This document shows positions 46,519-55,630 of a stretch of DNA of 64,000 nucleotides, piece by piece. This DNA comes from Cellulomonas sp. 73-92 (GTDB lineage Bacteria; Actinomycetota; Actinomycetes; Actinomycetales; Cellulomonadaceae): contig NZ_MKTH01000008.1 of assembly GCF_001898175.1 (NCBI RefSeq), positions 124,001 through 188,000 of the forward strand, read 5' to 3'. Every line of letters begins with the position of its first letter. Within the stretch, counting starts at the first letter, position 1. Position numbers and translations under genes: made by a program. The notes beneath the pieces are model-generated. The model was given only the letters and a program-made list of their open reading frames with translations. It searched no databases and was not told the origin of the DNA.

Positions 46519-48801
46519 TCAGGACGCGAAGAGCGGCCGCAGCGCGGCCTCGGCCTCCGCGCGCAGGTACACCGGGACGACGTCACGCGGCGCCGGCCGG
46601 TCGACCACCTGGCCACCGCCGTGCCGCGAGCCGTCCCAGGCGTCGACCCAGTCCCCCGCCGGCAGGTACGTCGACCACCGCGAGACGCCGGGCTCGGTCA
46701 CGGGGCTGACCAGCACGTCGTCGCCGAGGAGGAACTCGTGTGGGTGGGCCCACGCGGCCTCGTCGTGCGGGTGGTCGACGAAGAGCCCACGCATGAGCGG
46801 CCGCGAGGTCCGGACCGCCGCGGCGGCCTGCGCGGTGAGGTACGGCAGCAGCCGCGTGCGCAGCTGGGCGTACCGGCGGAAGGCGTCGACGACGGTCGGG
46901 TCGCCCGCGGTCTCCGCCACGTTCCACGGGGTGCGGTCCCGCAGCGGCGGGCGGTGGTGGTGGAACTCCGAGTGGTACTGCATCACGGGCAGGAACGTGG
47001 ACGCGGCCACCGCCCGCACGTAGAGCTCCGGGTCCGGGACCGGTCCCGAGAACCCCGCGATGTCCCATCCCCAGTAGACGATGCCGCAGGCCGCCGCCGA
47101 GATGCCGGCGTTGAGGGACGAGCGGAACGCCTCCCACGTGGAGTCCTCGTCGCCGGCCCAGAACACGCCGTGGGCCTGCGACCCGGTGAACCCGGCGCGC
47201 GAGAAGGTCACGGGAGCCTTGCCGGCCGAGCGGAGCAGGTCGCCGAAGGCCCGCGCGTAGTGCACCGGGTTGAGGTTGTTGCCCTCGTCGCCGCGGCGCC
47301 CGTCGGCGTACCGCAGGTCGTCGCCCCAGGCGTGCTCGCCGCCGTCGGTCTTGAACCCGTCGATCCCGAGCTCGTCGACCAGGTACCGGCGGTAGGCCGT
47401 CCACGCCTGCCGGCCGGCGGGCGTGGACAGGTCCGGCATGAGCGCGCGCGGGAACCACCACGCGCGGTTGAGGTAGGGGCTGCCGTCGGCCTCGAGCACC
47501 ACGTGGCCCGAGGCGGCGAGGGCGGCGCCCTCCGCCAGCACCTGGCGCGTCTCGTCGGGCTGCCAGTCCTGGTCGTCGCGGGCGATGGTCCCGGCGGTCT
47601 TGAGCAGCGGGATCTGCCAGAGCACCACCTTGATGCCGCGGGCGTGCATGTCGTCGACCCACGCCCTCGGGTCCGGCCACGCCCCGTCGCCGGGGAAGGT
47701 GAAGTCGCCCAGGCGGTGCGGCGACCCGTCGTCGTGCACGTCGTACCGCGCGTCCCGGAAGATCGTGATGCCGAGCTCGTCGCTCCAGGCCTCGACGACA
47801 ACGACGCCGACGGGGATGTCGAGCTCGCGATGGGTGTCCATGCGGGCCGTCGCGATCGCCTGCGTGTTCCACTCGTTGCCGGACGCCCACAGCTCGTGGA
47901 CCCAGCTCGGCAGCTCCTGCGGGTGCCCGACGTCGTCGAGGAAGCCCCGCAGCACGTCGGTGACCGACCCGTCCCAGGCGTCCACCTCGAGCCGCCCGTC
48001 CGGGCCGACGGCCGCCTCCACCACGAGCCGGCCGGCGTCGCAGGCGCCGACGTCGAACCAGCTGCGCCGTGACGAGCGCACGTGGAAGCCCCAGCCGTCG
48101 CCGCCGACGACGTGGGCGAAGGGCATCGGCAGGTAGGTGCGGCCGAACCGCCCCTGCGACTTGTACTGCTCGAAGACGACGACGTCGGGCGTCCGCCCCC
48201 GCTGGTCGACGGCGTCGAAGCGCTCGCCGAACCCGACGACGTGCTCGTGCGGCTCGAGGCGGAACGCGAAGCGCGCGCGGCGCACACCCTCGGCGTCCCG
48301 CCACCACGCCACCGACCCGGGGACCACCCGCGGGTGGCGCTCGGCGGGCAGGCCGCCGACCAGGAGCGTGCCACCGGCGGCGGACCACGCGCCCGCGCTG
48401 ACGTCGTGCCAGGGGCCCGTCCACACCCGCCCGTCGCGCAGGGTGGCGACGAACCGGTAGCGGCCGCGCTCCCCCGCGGGCAACGCCGGGAGGGTGGCGC
48501 GCCAGGTCCCGGACGCCCGCGCCTGCGCCGCCTGCGCCTCGGCGAGGTGTCCCTCGCCACCCGCGAGCGCGGCGGCGTCCGCCCCGGTGACGGCGCCCGG
48601 CTCCATGGGGACCGTGGCGAGCCCGCCGTCCGGGCCGGCGAGCTCGCAGGCGATCGCCTCGACCTCGGGCGAGGCGACGACGCCCACCGAGAACGGCTCC
48701 CCCGCCTGCGGCAGCACCGGGACGCGCTGGTCGGGCGAGGCGGCGTACGGGTGCCCGTCGCCGGTGGGCCGATGGCGCACCGGCTCGTCGTGCTGGGTCA
48801 T
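46519..48801 (-). CDS. GH31 family alpha-glycosidase, intracellular
   Basis: 760 residues, no signal peptide. N-terminal beta-sandwich, then the (beta/alpha)8 catalytic domain with nucleophile Asp486 in GFKTDGGEHAW and acid/base Asp551 in WAGDEDSTWEAF, then C-terminal beta domains. The family includes alpha-glucosidases, isomaltosidases and alpha-xylosidases. The KTDGGE variant and the neighbouring GH15 suggest alpha-glucosidic oligosaccharides, perhaps alpha-1,6 linked. ATG 48801 is the start of the recognisable protein, 17 bases after the GH15 stop. Last gene of the ROK-permeases-SBP-GH15-GH31 operon. Confidence 0.9.
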   Translation of the reverse strand: MTQHDEPVRHRPTGDGHPYAASPDQRVPVLPQAGEPFSVGVVASPEVEAIACELAGPDGGLATVPMEPGAVTGADAAALAGGEGHLAEAQAAQARASGTWRATLPALPAGERGRYRFVATLRDGRVWTGPWHDVSAGAWSAAGGTLLVGGLPAERHPRVVPGSVAWWRDAEGVRRARFAFRLEPHEHVVGFGERFDAVDQRGRTPDVVVFEQYKSQGRFGRTYLPMPFAHVVGGDGWGFHVRSSRRSWFDVGACDAGRLVVEAAVGPDGRLEVDAWDGSVTDVLRGFLDDVGHPQELPSWVHELWASGNEWNTQAIATARMDTHRELDIPVGVVVVEAWSDELGITIFRDARYDVHDDGSPHRLGDFTFPGDGAWPDPRAWVDDMHARGIKVVLWQIPLLKTAGTIARDDQDWQPDETRQVLAEGAALAASGHVVLEADGSPYLNRAWWFPRALMPDLSTPAGRQAWTAYRRYLVDELGIDGFKTDGGEHAWGDDLRYADGRRGDEGNNLNPVHYARAFGDLLRSAGKAPVTFSRAGFTGSQAHGVFWAGDEDSTWEAFRSSLNAGISAAACGIVYWGWDIAGFSGPVPDPELYVRAVAASTFLPVMQYHSEFHHHRPPLRDRTPWNVAETAGDPTVVDAFRRYAQLRTRLLPYLTAQAAAAVRTSRPLMRGLFVDHPHDEAAWAHPHEFLLGDDVLVSPVTEPGVSRWSTYLPAGDWVDAWDGSRHGGGQVVDRPAPRDVVPVYLRAEAEAALRPLFAS

Positions 48802-48818
48802 GGTGTCCTCTCGAGGAT

Positions 48819-49916
48819 TCAGGGCCGGCCGAGCGCGTCCCACAGGCGCAGGTACTCGCCGTGGCTCCAGAGCAGGGGTGTGGCGACGGCCCCCCAGCGC
48901 TCGGTCCAGCGCGGCAGGGCGTCGGGGACGATCAGCCGGTCGGAGACCTGCTCCGGCAGCAGGCCCTCGTCGGTCGCGGTCGAGGCGATCCAGTCGAGGT
49001 CCGCGCGCGCGCCGGCCTCGTCGCCGATCGCGAGCCGGGCCATGCCGTGGAACGCGGTGAGCAGCGGCCACCGGCCGCCGCCGTAGAACACGTCGTCGGC
49101 GAAGCGGTGCACGCCGAGGTCGTCGGCCAGCGTGTCCTCGATCGCCGCGACCGTCGCCGTGGCGACCGGGTCGTCGGGCGAGATCCAGCCCAGCGGCGCG
49201 ACCAGCGCGGCCAGAGAGCCGTCGACGTCGCTGCGGCCGACCCACTTGGTGAGGTGACCGTCGACCGTGCCCTGCGACCGCACGAGCGTGCGGATGCCGG
49301 AGGCGGCCGCGCGGGCGCCGCTCGCACGCCCGTCGTCCAGCAGGTCTGCGGCGAGCACCGCCTCCAGGCCGGCGCCGATGCAGCCGAGCGTCGAGACGTG
49401 CACGCGCTCGGCGTGCTCCTCCCACCAGTCGAAGCACGGCCGGTGCCAGGAGGACACGAGGTAGTCGACCGTCAGGCGCACCGCGGGCAGGTACGGCTCG
49501 GCGGGCAGGTGGTGCCGACGCAGGTGCGCGACGAGGGCCCAGAGCCACGTGCCGTACCCGTCCAGCTGGAAGTCCCACCACGGGTCGAGGCCGAGCCCGC
49601 CGTCGAAGGTGAACCGGGCCGGCAGCATCGCCTCGTCGTCCAGCGGCGTGCCGGCCCGCGCCGCCTCGACGGCCGCGGTCATGCGGTCGGCGTGCTGCCC
49701 GATCGTGGCGGCGCACCAGCCGAAGAAGCGGGTCGCGGACGCGGGCGCGCCGGCCGCCGACATGCCGTCGGCGATGAACGAGCCGTCGCGAAACCAGCAG
49801 TAGCCGCGGTAGGCGACGAAGTCGGGGCTCGCCGGGTACGCGCCGTTGGGCAGCTGGAGGTCTGCGACGACCTGCAGCGACGCCTCCGCGACGCGCGCCA
49901 CCGATGCGATGGTCAC
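48819..49916 (-). CDS. GH15-like glucoamylase-type hydrolase, intracellular
   Basis: 365 residues forming an (alpha/alpha)6 barrel only, shorter than secreted glucoamylases and without signal peptide or starch-binding domain. YRGYCWFRDGSFIADGM, LDGYGTWLWAL, FDWWEEHAERVHVS (general acid Glu region) and EGLLPEQV (general base Glu region) match bacterial GH15 enzymes. Small cytosolic GH15 enzymes include isomaltose glucohydrolases, which fits the partner GH31. GTG 49916 follows GGAAGG; the frame continues upstream through a hairpin and is not used. Confidence 0.8.
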   Translation of the reverse strand: MTIASVARVAEASLQVVADLQLPNGAYPASPDFVAYRGYCWFRDGSFIADGMSAAGAPASATRFFGWCAATIGQHADRMTAAVEAARAGTPLDDEAMLPARFTFDGGLGLDPWWDFQLDGYGTWLWALVAHLRRHHLPAEPYLPAVRLTVDYLVSSWHRPCFDWWEEHAERVHVSTLGCIGAGLEAVLAADLLDDGRASGARAAASGIRTLVRSQGTVDGHLTKWVGRSDVDGSLAALVAPLGWISPDDPVATATVAAIEDTLADDLGVHRFADDVFYGGGRWPLLTAFHGMARLAIGDEAGARADLDWIASTATDEGLLPEQVSDRLIVPDALPRWTERWGAVATPLLWSHGEYLRLWDALGRP

Positions 49917-49941
49917 GTGGGTACCTTCCGTCGTTCCGACA

Positions 49942-49973
49942 GGGGTGGCGCCGACGGGCGCCGGCGCCACCCC
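49942..49973 (-). terminator. Intercistronic hairpin between SBP and GH15 genes
   Basis: GGGGTGGCGCC (49942-49952) pairs with GGCGCCACCCC (49963-49973). Placed directly after the SBP stop, it can protect the SBP message or partially end transcription, giving more binding protein than hydrolase. Confidence 0.55.
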
Positions 49974-49989
49974 CACGGGCGCTGCCGGC

Positions 49990-51267
49990 TCAGCCGAGCA
50001 GCGCGTTCACCTCGGCCTCGGCCTGGCTCAGGGCATCCTGAACCGACAGCCTTCCCGCAGCAGCCTCGGTGAGCTTGGCGGTCACGGCGTCCTGCATCTG
50101 GTTCTGGTTGGCGCCGATGGACGGGGCGAGCACCGTCTTGTCCAGCGAGTCGAAGACCGCCTGGCGGTTGGCCGGGGCGCCCTTCGTCAGATAGGCGCCG
50201 AGCTGGGTCTCGTCAGCGATGGTCGGCAGCTCCCAGCCGGCGGCCAGGCGGGTGTCGACCATCGTCTTCGACGACGTGAGGTACTCCGCGAACTTCTGCG
50301 CGGCGTCCTGGTGCTTCGACGTCGCGGTGACGGCGACGGCGTTCGAGAACAGCGCGCTCGCCTTCTGCGTGTCACCGGGCTCGACGGCCACGTCCCACGT
50401 GAAGGCGGCGTCGGCGTTGGCGCCGAACATCCAGATGCCGGTGTGCCACATGGCGAGCTTGCCGTCGTGGAACAGCTTGCTGTCGAAGTCCGGCGTGCCC
50501 GCGCCCTGGGCGGCGGTCGGCATCACGGTGCCGTTCTTGCCGACGAGCCACTGCGCCGCGGCGATGCCCTGCGGGGAGTTGAACGCCGCCTTCTTGCCGT
50601 CGCTCGACAGGAACGTGCCGCCGGCCTGCGCGACCGTCTTGTAGAACTCGTTGTACGAGATCGGCTGGTAGTCACCGAACACGCCGTTCGCCGAGTCGGT
50701 GAGCTTCTTCGCCGCGGCCTGCTCGTCGGCCCACGTCCAGCTCGAGGTCGGGTACGCGACGCCGGCCTTGTCGAACAGGTCCTTGTTGTAGAAGAGCACG
50801 ACCGTCGAGAAGGAGCTCGGCAGGCCGTACTGCTTGCCGTCGCGCTGGTAGGCCGCCAGCAGGGACGGCTTGTAGACCGAGGCGTCGACGCCCTTGAGCT
50901 CGGCGAGGGCGCCGCTGTCGGCCAGGGCGCCGTACGTCGCGGACTCGACGTCGACGACGTCCGCCGCCGTGCCGGCCGCGACGTCCGTCTGCAGCGCGGT
51001 GTAGTAGTCGGCGTACGGCAGGGTCTTGACGGTCACCGTGATGCCGGGGTTGGCCGCCTCGAACGCCGTGACGATCTTCGCGAGGTTGGCCTCGTTGCCG
51101 CCGTTGGAGATGAAGTTCGAGTACGTGATGGTCACCGGTTCGGCGGCGGCCGTGGTGCCGCCGGCTCCGGTCGTTGCGGGCGCCCCGGACCCACCGCTCG
51201 AGCATGCGGCGAGGACGAGGGCACCGACGGCCGCGAGGGCCACGGCGCCGATGCGAGTGCGAGACAT
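49990..51267 (-). CDS. Sugar ABC transporter substrate-binding lipoprotein
   Basis: 425 residues. Lipobox VLAAC with Cys22, Gly/Thr linker, then a type-1 SBP domain (VTITYSNFISNGGNEANLAKI, LPSSFSTVVLFYNKDLFDKAG, MWHTGIWMFGANAD). ATG 51267 has GGGAGA upstream. It lies downstream of the two permease genes and upstream of GH15 and GH31, so its ligand is expected to be an alpha-linked oligosaccharide such as isomaltose or panose. Confidence 0.92.
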   Translation of the reverse strand: MSRTRIGAVALAAVGALVLAACSSGGSGAPATTGAGGTTAAAEPVTITYSNFISNGGNEANLAKIVTAFEAANPGITVTVKTLPYADYYTALQTDVAAGTAADVVDVESATYGALADSGALAELKGVDASVYKPSLLAAYQRDGKQYGLPSSFSTVVLFYNKDLFDKAGVAYPTSSWTWADEQAAAKKLTDSANGVFGDYQPISYNEFYKTVAQAGGTFLSSDGKKAAFNSPQGIAAAQWLVGKNGTVMPTAAQGAGTPDFDSKLFHDGKLAMWHTGIWMFGANADAAFTWDVAVEPGDTQKASALFSNAVAVTATSKHQDAAQKFAEYLTSSKTMVDTRLAAGWELPTIADETQLGAYLTKGAPANRQAVFDSLDKTVLAPSIGANQNQMQDAVTAKLTEAAAGRLSVQDALSQAEAEVNALLG

Positions 51268-51311
51268 GTCTGGTCTCCCTTGACGAGGACGGATGGGCAC
51301 TTGCTGCGGGG

Positions 51312-52133
51312 TCACTTGAGGCCGGAGCCGGCCACGGACTGGATGACGTACTTCTGCGCGAAGACGTAGACGGCGAGCATCGGCAGGATCGTGACGACCG
51401 ACCCGGCCATGACGACGTCCCACCGGGTCGTGTACTGGCCCTGGAGGGCGGCCAGCGCGAGCGGCAGGGTCTTCAGCTGCGGGGACCGCAGGATCACCAG
51501 CGGCCAGAGGAACGCGTTCCAGCTGTTCATGAACGAGAAGACGCCGAGCGTCGCGACCGCCGGCGTGACGAGCGGCATGACCACCTGGCCGAAGATCCGC
51601 AGGTGCCCCGCGCCGTCGAGGCGGGCCGCCTCGTCGAGCTCGCGTGGCACCGTGCTCATCGCCTGGCGCAGCAGGAAGACACCGAACGCGCTGGCCATGC
51701 CGGGCAGGATCACCCCGAGGTAGGAGTCGATGAGGCCCAGCGACTTCATCTCGACGAAGAGCGGGACGAGCAGGACCTGCATCGGCACCATCATCGTGGC
51801 GAGGTAGACGCCGAAGACGACCCCGCGTCCGCGGAACGGCAGCCGGCTGAACACGTAGGCGGCGAGCGCGCTCGTCAGGATCTGCAGCGCGACGGTGCCC
51901 ACGGCGATGATCGCCGAGTTGAGGACGACCCGCCCGAACGACGTGCGCCGGAACAGCTCGAGGTAGGCGCCGAAGGAGGGGTGCTGCGGCACGAGCGACG
52001 GCGTGGCGTCCAGCCCGGCACCGGTGGAGATCGACGTGACGAGGGTCCACACGAACGGGAACAGCATGACGAGCGCCCCGAGGACGAGGACCGCCCACAG
52101 CACCCACCGGCCCACACCCGTGCGGCTACGCAT
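51312..52133 (-). CDS. Sugar ABC transporter permease, MalG type
   Basis: 273 residues, six membrane segments, EAA loop ELDEAARLDGAGHLRIFGQVVMP. Starts ATG 52133 and overlaps the MalF-type gene by eight bases. No ATPase gene in the operon. Confidence 0.92.
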   Translation of the reverse strand: MRSRTGVGRWVLWAVLVLGALVMLFPFVWTLVTSISTGAGLDATPSLVPQHPSFGAYLELFRRTSFGRVVLNSAIIAVGTVALQILTSALAAYVFSRLPFRGRGVVFGVYLATMMVPMQVLLVPLFVEMKSLGLIDSYLGVILPGMASAFGVFLLRQAMSTVPRELDEAARLDGAGHLRIFGQVVMPLVTPAVATLGVFSFMNSWNAFLWPLVILRSPQLKTLPLALAALQGQYTTRWDVVMAGSVVTILPMLAVYVFAQKYVIQSVAGSGLK

Positions 52134-53061
52134 CGTGCACCCACCGGCGCTGGCCCCACGTCTGGAGCAGGGTGATGACGAGGATGACGACGAACAGGAG
52201 CCACGACAGCGCGGCGGCCGACCCGGCCTGCGAGTACCGGAAGGTCAGGTCGTAGACCTGCTGGACGACGACCTGCGAGGCACCCGCCGGCCCGCCGCCG
52301 GTCATCGCGTACACCTGGTCGAACACCTGGAAGCCGTTGATGAGGGAGATCACGACGACGAAGAAGATCTGGGGCGACAGCAGGGGCAGCGTGATCGACA
52401 GCAGGCGCCGCCAGGGGCCGGCGCCGTCGATGAGGGCCGCCTCCTTGACGTCCTCGGGGATCGACTGCAGCCCCGCCAGCAGGATGACCATGACGAAGCC
52501 CAGGTCCTTCCAGGCCGAGGCCAGGATGATCGAGGGCATCGCCCAGCGAGGGTCCGTCCACCACCCGGGGCCCTGGATCCCGACCAGCGCGAGGACATGG
52601 TTGACCACCCCGACCGCGGGGTTGAGCAACCAGCGCCACACCAGGGCGACGACGATCCAGCTCGTCACCACCGGCAGGAAGTAGACCCCGCGGAGCAACG
52701 ACCGGCCCTTGAGCCTCGCGTTGAGCGCCAGGGCCAGCGCGAGGCCGCCGACGAAGACCAGCGGGATCTCGCCGACGACGTAGAACAGCGTGTGGCCGAA
52801 CGCGGCGCGGGTCTTCGGGTCGGCGACGAGCTTGGTGTAGTTGCCGAAGCCCACCCACTGCATCGCGGAGATGAGGTTCCACCGGTGCAGGCTGATCCAC
52901 GCCGCCTGGATCATCGGGTAGAGGACGAAGGCCGCCAGCGGGATCGCGCTCGGCGCGAGGAAGGCGACGATCGTCAGCCCGTTCCGCCAGCCGCGGCGAC
53001 GCCGCCCGGTCGTCGTCGGCGGCGCCGCGAGCCGGGTGTCGAGCGGGGTGAGCACCGTCAC
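52126..53061 (-). CDS. Sugar ABC transporter permease, MalF type
   Basis: 311 residues, six membrane segments after a basic N-terminus, EAA loop DVKEAALIDGAGPWRRLLSI. GTG 53061 overlaps the stop of the ROK regulator (GTGA), which places regulator and transporter in one operon. Confidence 0.92.
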   Translation of the reverse strand: MTVLTPLDTRLAAPPTTTGRRRRGWRNGLTIVAFLAPSAIPLAAFVLYPMIQAAWISLHRWNLISAMQWVGFGNYTKLVADPKTRAAFGHTLFYVVGEIPLVFVGGLALALALNARLKGRSLLRGVYFLPVVTSWIVVALVWRWLLNPAVGVVNHVLALVGIQGPGWWTDPRWAMPSIILASAWKDLGFVMVILLAGLQSIPEDVKEAALIDGAGPWRRLLSITLPLLSPQIFFVVVISLINGFQVFDQVYAMTGGGPAGASQVVVQQVYDLTFRYSQAGSAAALSWLLFVVILVITLLQTWGQRRWVHDA

Positions 53062-54266
53062 GGCCGACCCCCCGCCAGGCTCTGGTCGACGAGGCGCTGC
53101 CGCACGAGACGGCCCTGCTCGCCCGAGCGGCCGTCGGTGTCGAACGGCGTGGCGAGCACGAGGCTGGCCGCACCCTGCGCCCACCGGTCGTCCTGCCAGC
53201 TCTCGATGCTGATGCCGATCCCACGCAGCTGCGGGAGCAGGCCGCTGCGGAACGCGGGCTCGAAGCCGGGCGCCCAGTGCCGCCAGGCGGCCAGCCCCTC
53301 CCCGAGGAAGATGACGATCTCCGGGTCGAGCACGTTGACCACGCCCGCGAGGGTCCGCCCGAGCAGCTCGCCGGCCTCCTGGAAGACGGCGCGGGCCGCC
53401 GCGTCGCCCTCGTCGGCCAGGGCCCGCAGGTCGTCGATGCCGCCGCCGACACGCAGGCCGCGCTCGCGGGCGGTGGCGACGAGCGCCTGCTCGCCGATGA
53501 GGGCCTCGAGGCAGCCCGCGTTGCCGCACTGGCACGCCGGGCCTCCGGGGATCACCGGGACGTGGCCGATCTGGCCGGCGGCGCCCGAGGCGCCCCGCAC
53601 GACCGCGCCGTCGGCGACGAGGCCGCCGCCGATGCCGGTGCCGAGCGTGACGACGAGGAAGGAGTCGTGGTGGCGGCCCTCGCCGTAGAGCCGCTCCGCC
53701 ATGGTCAGCGCGTTGACGTTGTTCTCGACGAGCACGGGCAGGCCGTGGTCGCGTCGCAGGGTCTGCCCGACGGGGTACTGCTGCCAGCGCAGCTGCGAGG
53801 AGTCGACGACGCCCTGCGAGGCGACGTCCACGTTGCCGGGGAGCCCCACGCCGACGCCGAGCAGCGGCCGGGTGCTCCCCGCGAGGAACGCGCCGACGAT
53901 CCGGGAGAGGCGGTCGAGGGCGTCGGGGGCGAACGCGTCGAACTGCTCCGTCGCCGAGCGGACTACCGAGCCGTCGATCTGCACCTCGACGAGGGCCACG
54001 TGGTCGGCCACGACCTTGACGCCGATCGCGTTGCCGGCCGACGACGTCAGCCCGAGCAGGCGGCCCGGGCGGCCCCCCGCGGAGGGCACGACGTCGAGCT
54101 CCTCGAGCAGGTTGTCGGCGATGAGCTGCCGGGTGAGCTGCGTGACGAGGGCGGCCGACACCTTGAGGCTGCGCGCGAGCTCGGCACGGGACACCGGACC
54201 CTGCGCGCCGATGAGCGCCAGGACCGCGGTCCGCGTGACATCGGCACCCCATGTCGGACGCTGCAT
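53058..54266 (-). CDS. ROK-family repressor of the alpha-glucoside operon
   Basis: 402 residues. Winged helix-turn-helix (VSRAELARSLKVSAALVTQLTRQL) and ROK domain with VVTLGTGIGGGLV and the zinc motif CQCGNAGCLE. ATG 54266 has AAAGGGG upstream. First gene of the operon; the inverted repeat around its -10 box indicates autoregulation. Confidence 0.92.
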   Translation of the reverse strand: MQRPTWGADVTRTAVLALIGAQGPVSRAELARSLKVSAALVTQLTRQLIADNLLEELDVVPSAGGRPGRLLGLTSSAGNAIGVKVVADHVALVEVQIDGSVVRSATEQFDAFAPDALDRLSRIVGAFLAGSTRPLLGVGVGLPGNVDVASQGVVDSSQLRWQQYPVGQTLRRDHGLPVLVENNVNALTMAERLYGEGRHHDSFLVVTLGTGIGGGLVADGAVVRGASGAAGQIGHVPVIPGGPACQCGNAGCLEALIGEQALVATARERGLRVGGGIDDLRALADEGDAAARAVFQEAGELLGRTLAGVVNVLDPEIVIFLGEGLAAWRHWAPGFEPAFRSGLLPQLRGIGISIESWQDDRWAQGAASLVLATPFDTDGRSGEQGRLVRQRLVDQSLAGGRP

Positions 54267-54274
54267 GACTGAAC

Positions 54275-54312
54275 CCCTTTGTTTAGGTCTTAAGGAACCA
54301 TAGTACAAAGGG
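54275..54312 (-). promoter_or_regulatory. Promoter region and operator of the ROK/alpha-glucoside operon
   Basis: CCCTTTGT (54275-54282) and ACAAAGGG (54305-54312) are perfect 8-bp arms 22 bp apart. Between them lies the minus-strand -10 box TACTAT (54305-54300), so the predicted transcription start is enclosed by the arms. No good -35 box is seen. Confidence 0.6.
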
Positions 54313-54402
54313 TGGCCGTCGCCAAGTGTCCGATGACGCGAGGTCGCGCGGCGGCGGCGCGCCCCGGGCGCCGGTGGTGCCCGCCGCCCGGGCGGCCGTG
54401 AC

Positions 54403-55620
54403 CTAGCCGCGCGGCTCGCGGATGAGCTGCTCGAGCGGGAGGATCGCGGCGCCGATCGCCACGGTGTCGCCGCCGAAGGTCGAGGGGCACAGCTCGTACT
54501 GCGACCCGGGCCGCTGCAGGCTGTTGGCGCGGATCGCCGCGTCGATCCGGTCCGCGAGCGCGTCCATCAGCCGGATGCCCACCCAGCCGCCGACGACGAT
54601 GCGCTCGGGGTTGGTGAGGTTGACCAGGTTCGCCAGGGCGTGGCCGAGCGCGGCGATCGCGTCGTCGACCACGGCGGTCGCCGCGGGCTCACCCGCCGCG
54701 GCGGCGTCGAGGAGCTGCCCCAGCGCGCGCCAGCCGGTGCCCTCGAACACGCCGCCGCGCTCCGCCCAGGCGCCGAGCATGGCGGCCGCGCCGACGTAGG
54801 CCTCGACGCAACCCCGGCCGCCGCAGCGGCACAGCCGCCCGCCGCGCTCGATCTTCGTGTGGCCCCACTCTCCGGCGCTCGAGTGCGCACCGGCCTGCAG
54901 GCGCCCCTCCTGGACGAGCCCGACGCCGACGCCGCGCCCGAGCAGCGCCACGACGGCGTGCTCGACGCCACGCGCCGCGCCGAACCACTGCTCGGCCTTC
55001 GCCTGCGTCTTGCCGCCGTTGTCGGCGAAGACCGGGACGTCGGCCGGCAGCAGCTCCGGGATCGGCACGGGCGGCCAGCCGAGGCTCTGCGCGTAGAGGG
55101 TCTGGCGTCCGGCGTCGTCGGTCTCGACGATGCCCGGCATCGCCAGCCCGATCCCCAGCAGCAGCGGCCACGTGTCGCGGTTCCGCGCGCGCAGCGCGTC
55201 CACCGCGGCGCGCAGGTCGTCGCCGATGGCCCGCGGGTCCTCCTCGGAGCGTCCGCCCCGGAACTCCTGGTCGACCGCCGTCATCGACAGGTCGAACAGC
55301 TCGACGGCGACGCCGCGCTCGCCGATGTCGGCGCCGATCGTGTAGGCGCCCTCCGGGCGGGGCGCGATGAGGGCGATGGGGCGCCCGCCGCCCGAGGCGA
55401 CGGTGCCGGTCTCGTGCACCAGGCCCTCCGCCACCAGGTCGGCGACCAGGTTGGCGGCGCTGGCCATCGACAGGCCGCACTCCCGCGCGATGTCGGCGCG
55501 CGTGGTCTGGCGCGCCAGGATCACGTGCTGCAGCACGGCAGCGCGGTTGCGCAGCCGCAGCGTGGTGACCGTGGCCTGCTCGCCCCCGGTGCGTGCCCGC
55601 CCGGCCGTGTCGGTGGTCAT
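54403..55620 (-). CDS. ROK-family regulator of the GH5 operon
   Basis: 405 residues. Helix-turn-helix TTRADIARECGLSMASAANLVADL and ROK domain with the zinc motif CRCGGRGCVE and DNGGKTQAKAEQW. ATG 55620 lies ten bases after the GH5 stop; GAAGGG precedes it, and GTG one codon earlier is possible. As last gene of the SBP-permeases-GH5 operon it would form a feedback loop on the promoter near 60490. Confidence 0.9.
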   Translation of the reverse strand: MTTDTAGRARTGGEQATVTTLRLRNRAAVLQHVILARQTTRADIARECGLSMASAANLVADLVAEGLVHETGTVASGGGRPIALIAPRPEGAYTIGADIGERGVAVELFDLSMTAVDQEFRGGRSEEDPRAIGDDLRAAVDALRARNRDTWPLLLGIGLAMPGIVETDDAGRQTLYAQSLGWPPVPIPELLPADVPVFADNGGKTQAKAEQWFGAARGVEHAVVALLGRGVGVGLVQEGRLQAGAHSSAGEWGHTKIERGGRLCRCGGRGCVEAYVGAAAMLGAWAERGGVFEGTGWRALGQLLDAAAAGEPAATAVVDDAIAALGHALANLVNLTNPERIVVGGWVGIRLMDALADRIDAAIRANSLQRPGSQYELCPSTFGGDTVAIGAAILPLEQLIREPRG

Positions 55621-55630
55621 CACGCCCTTC

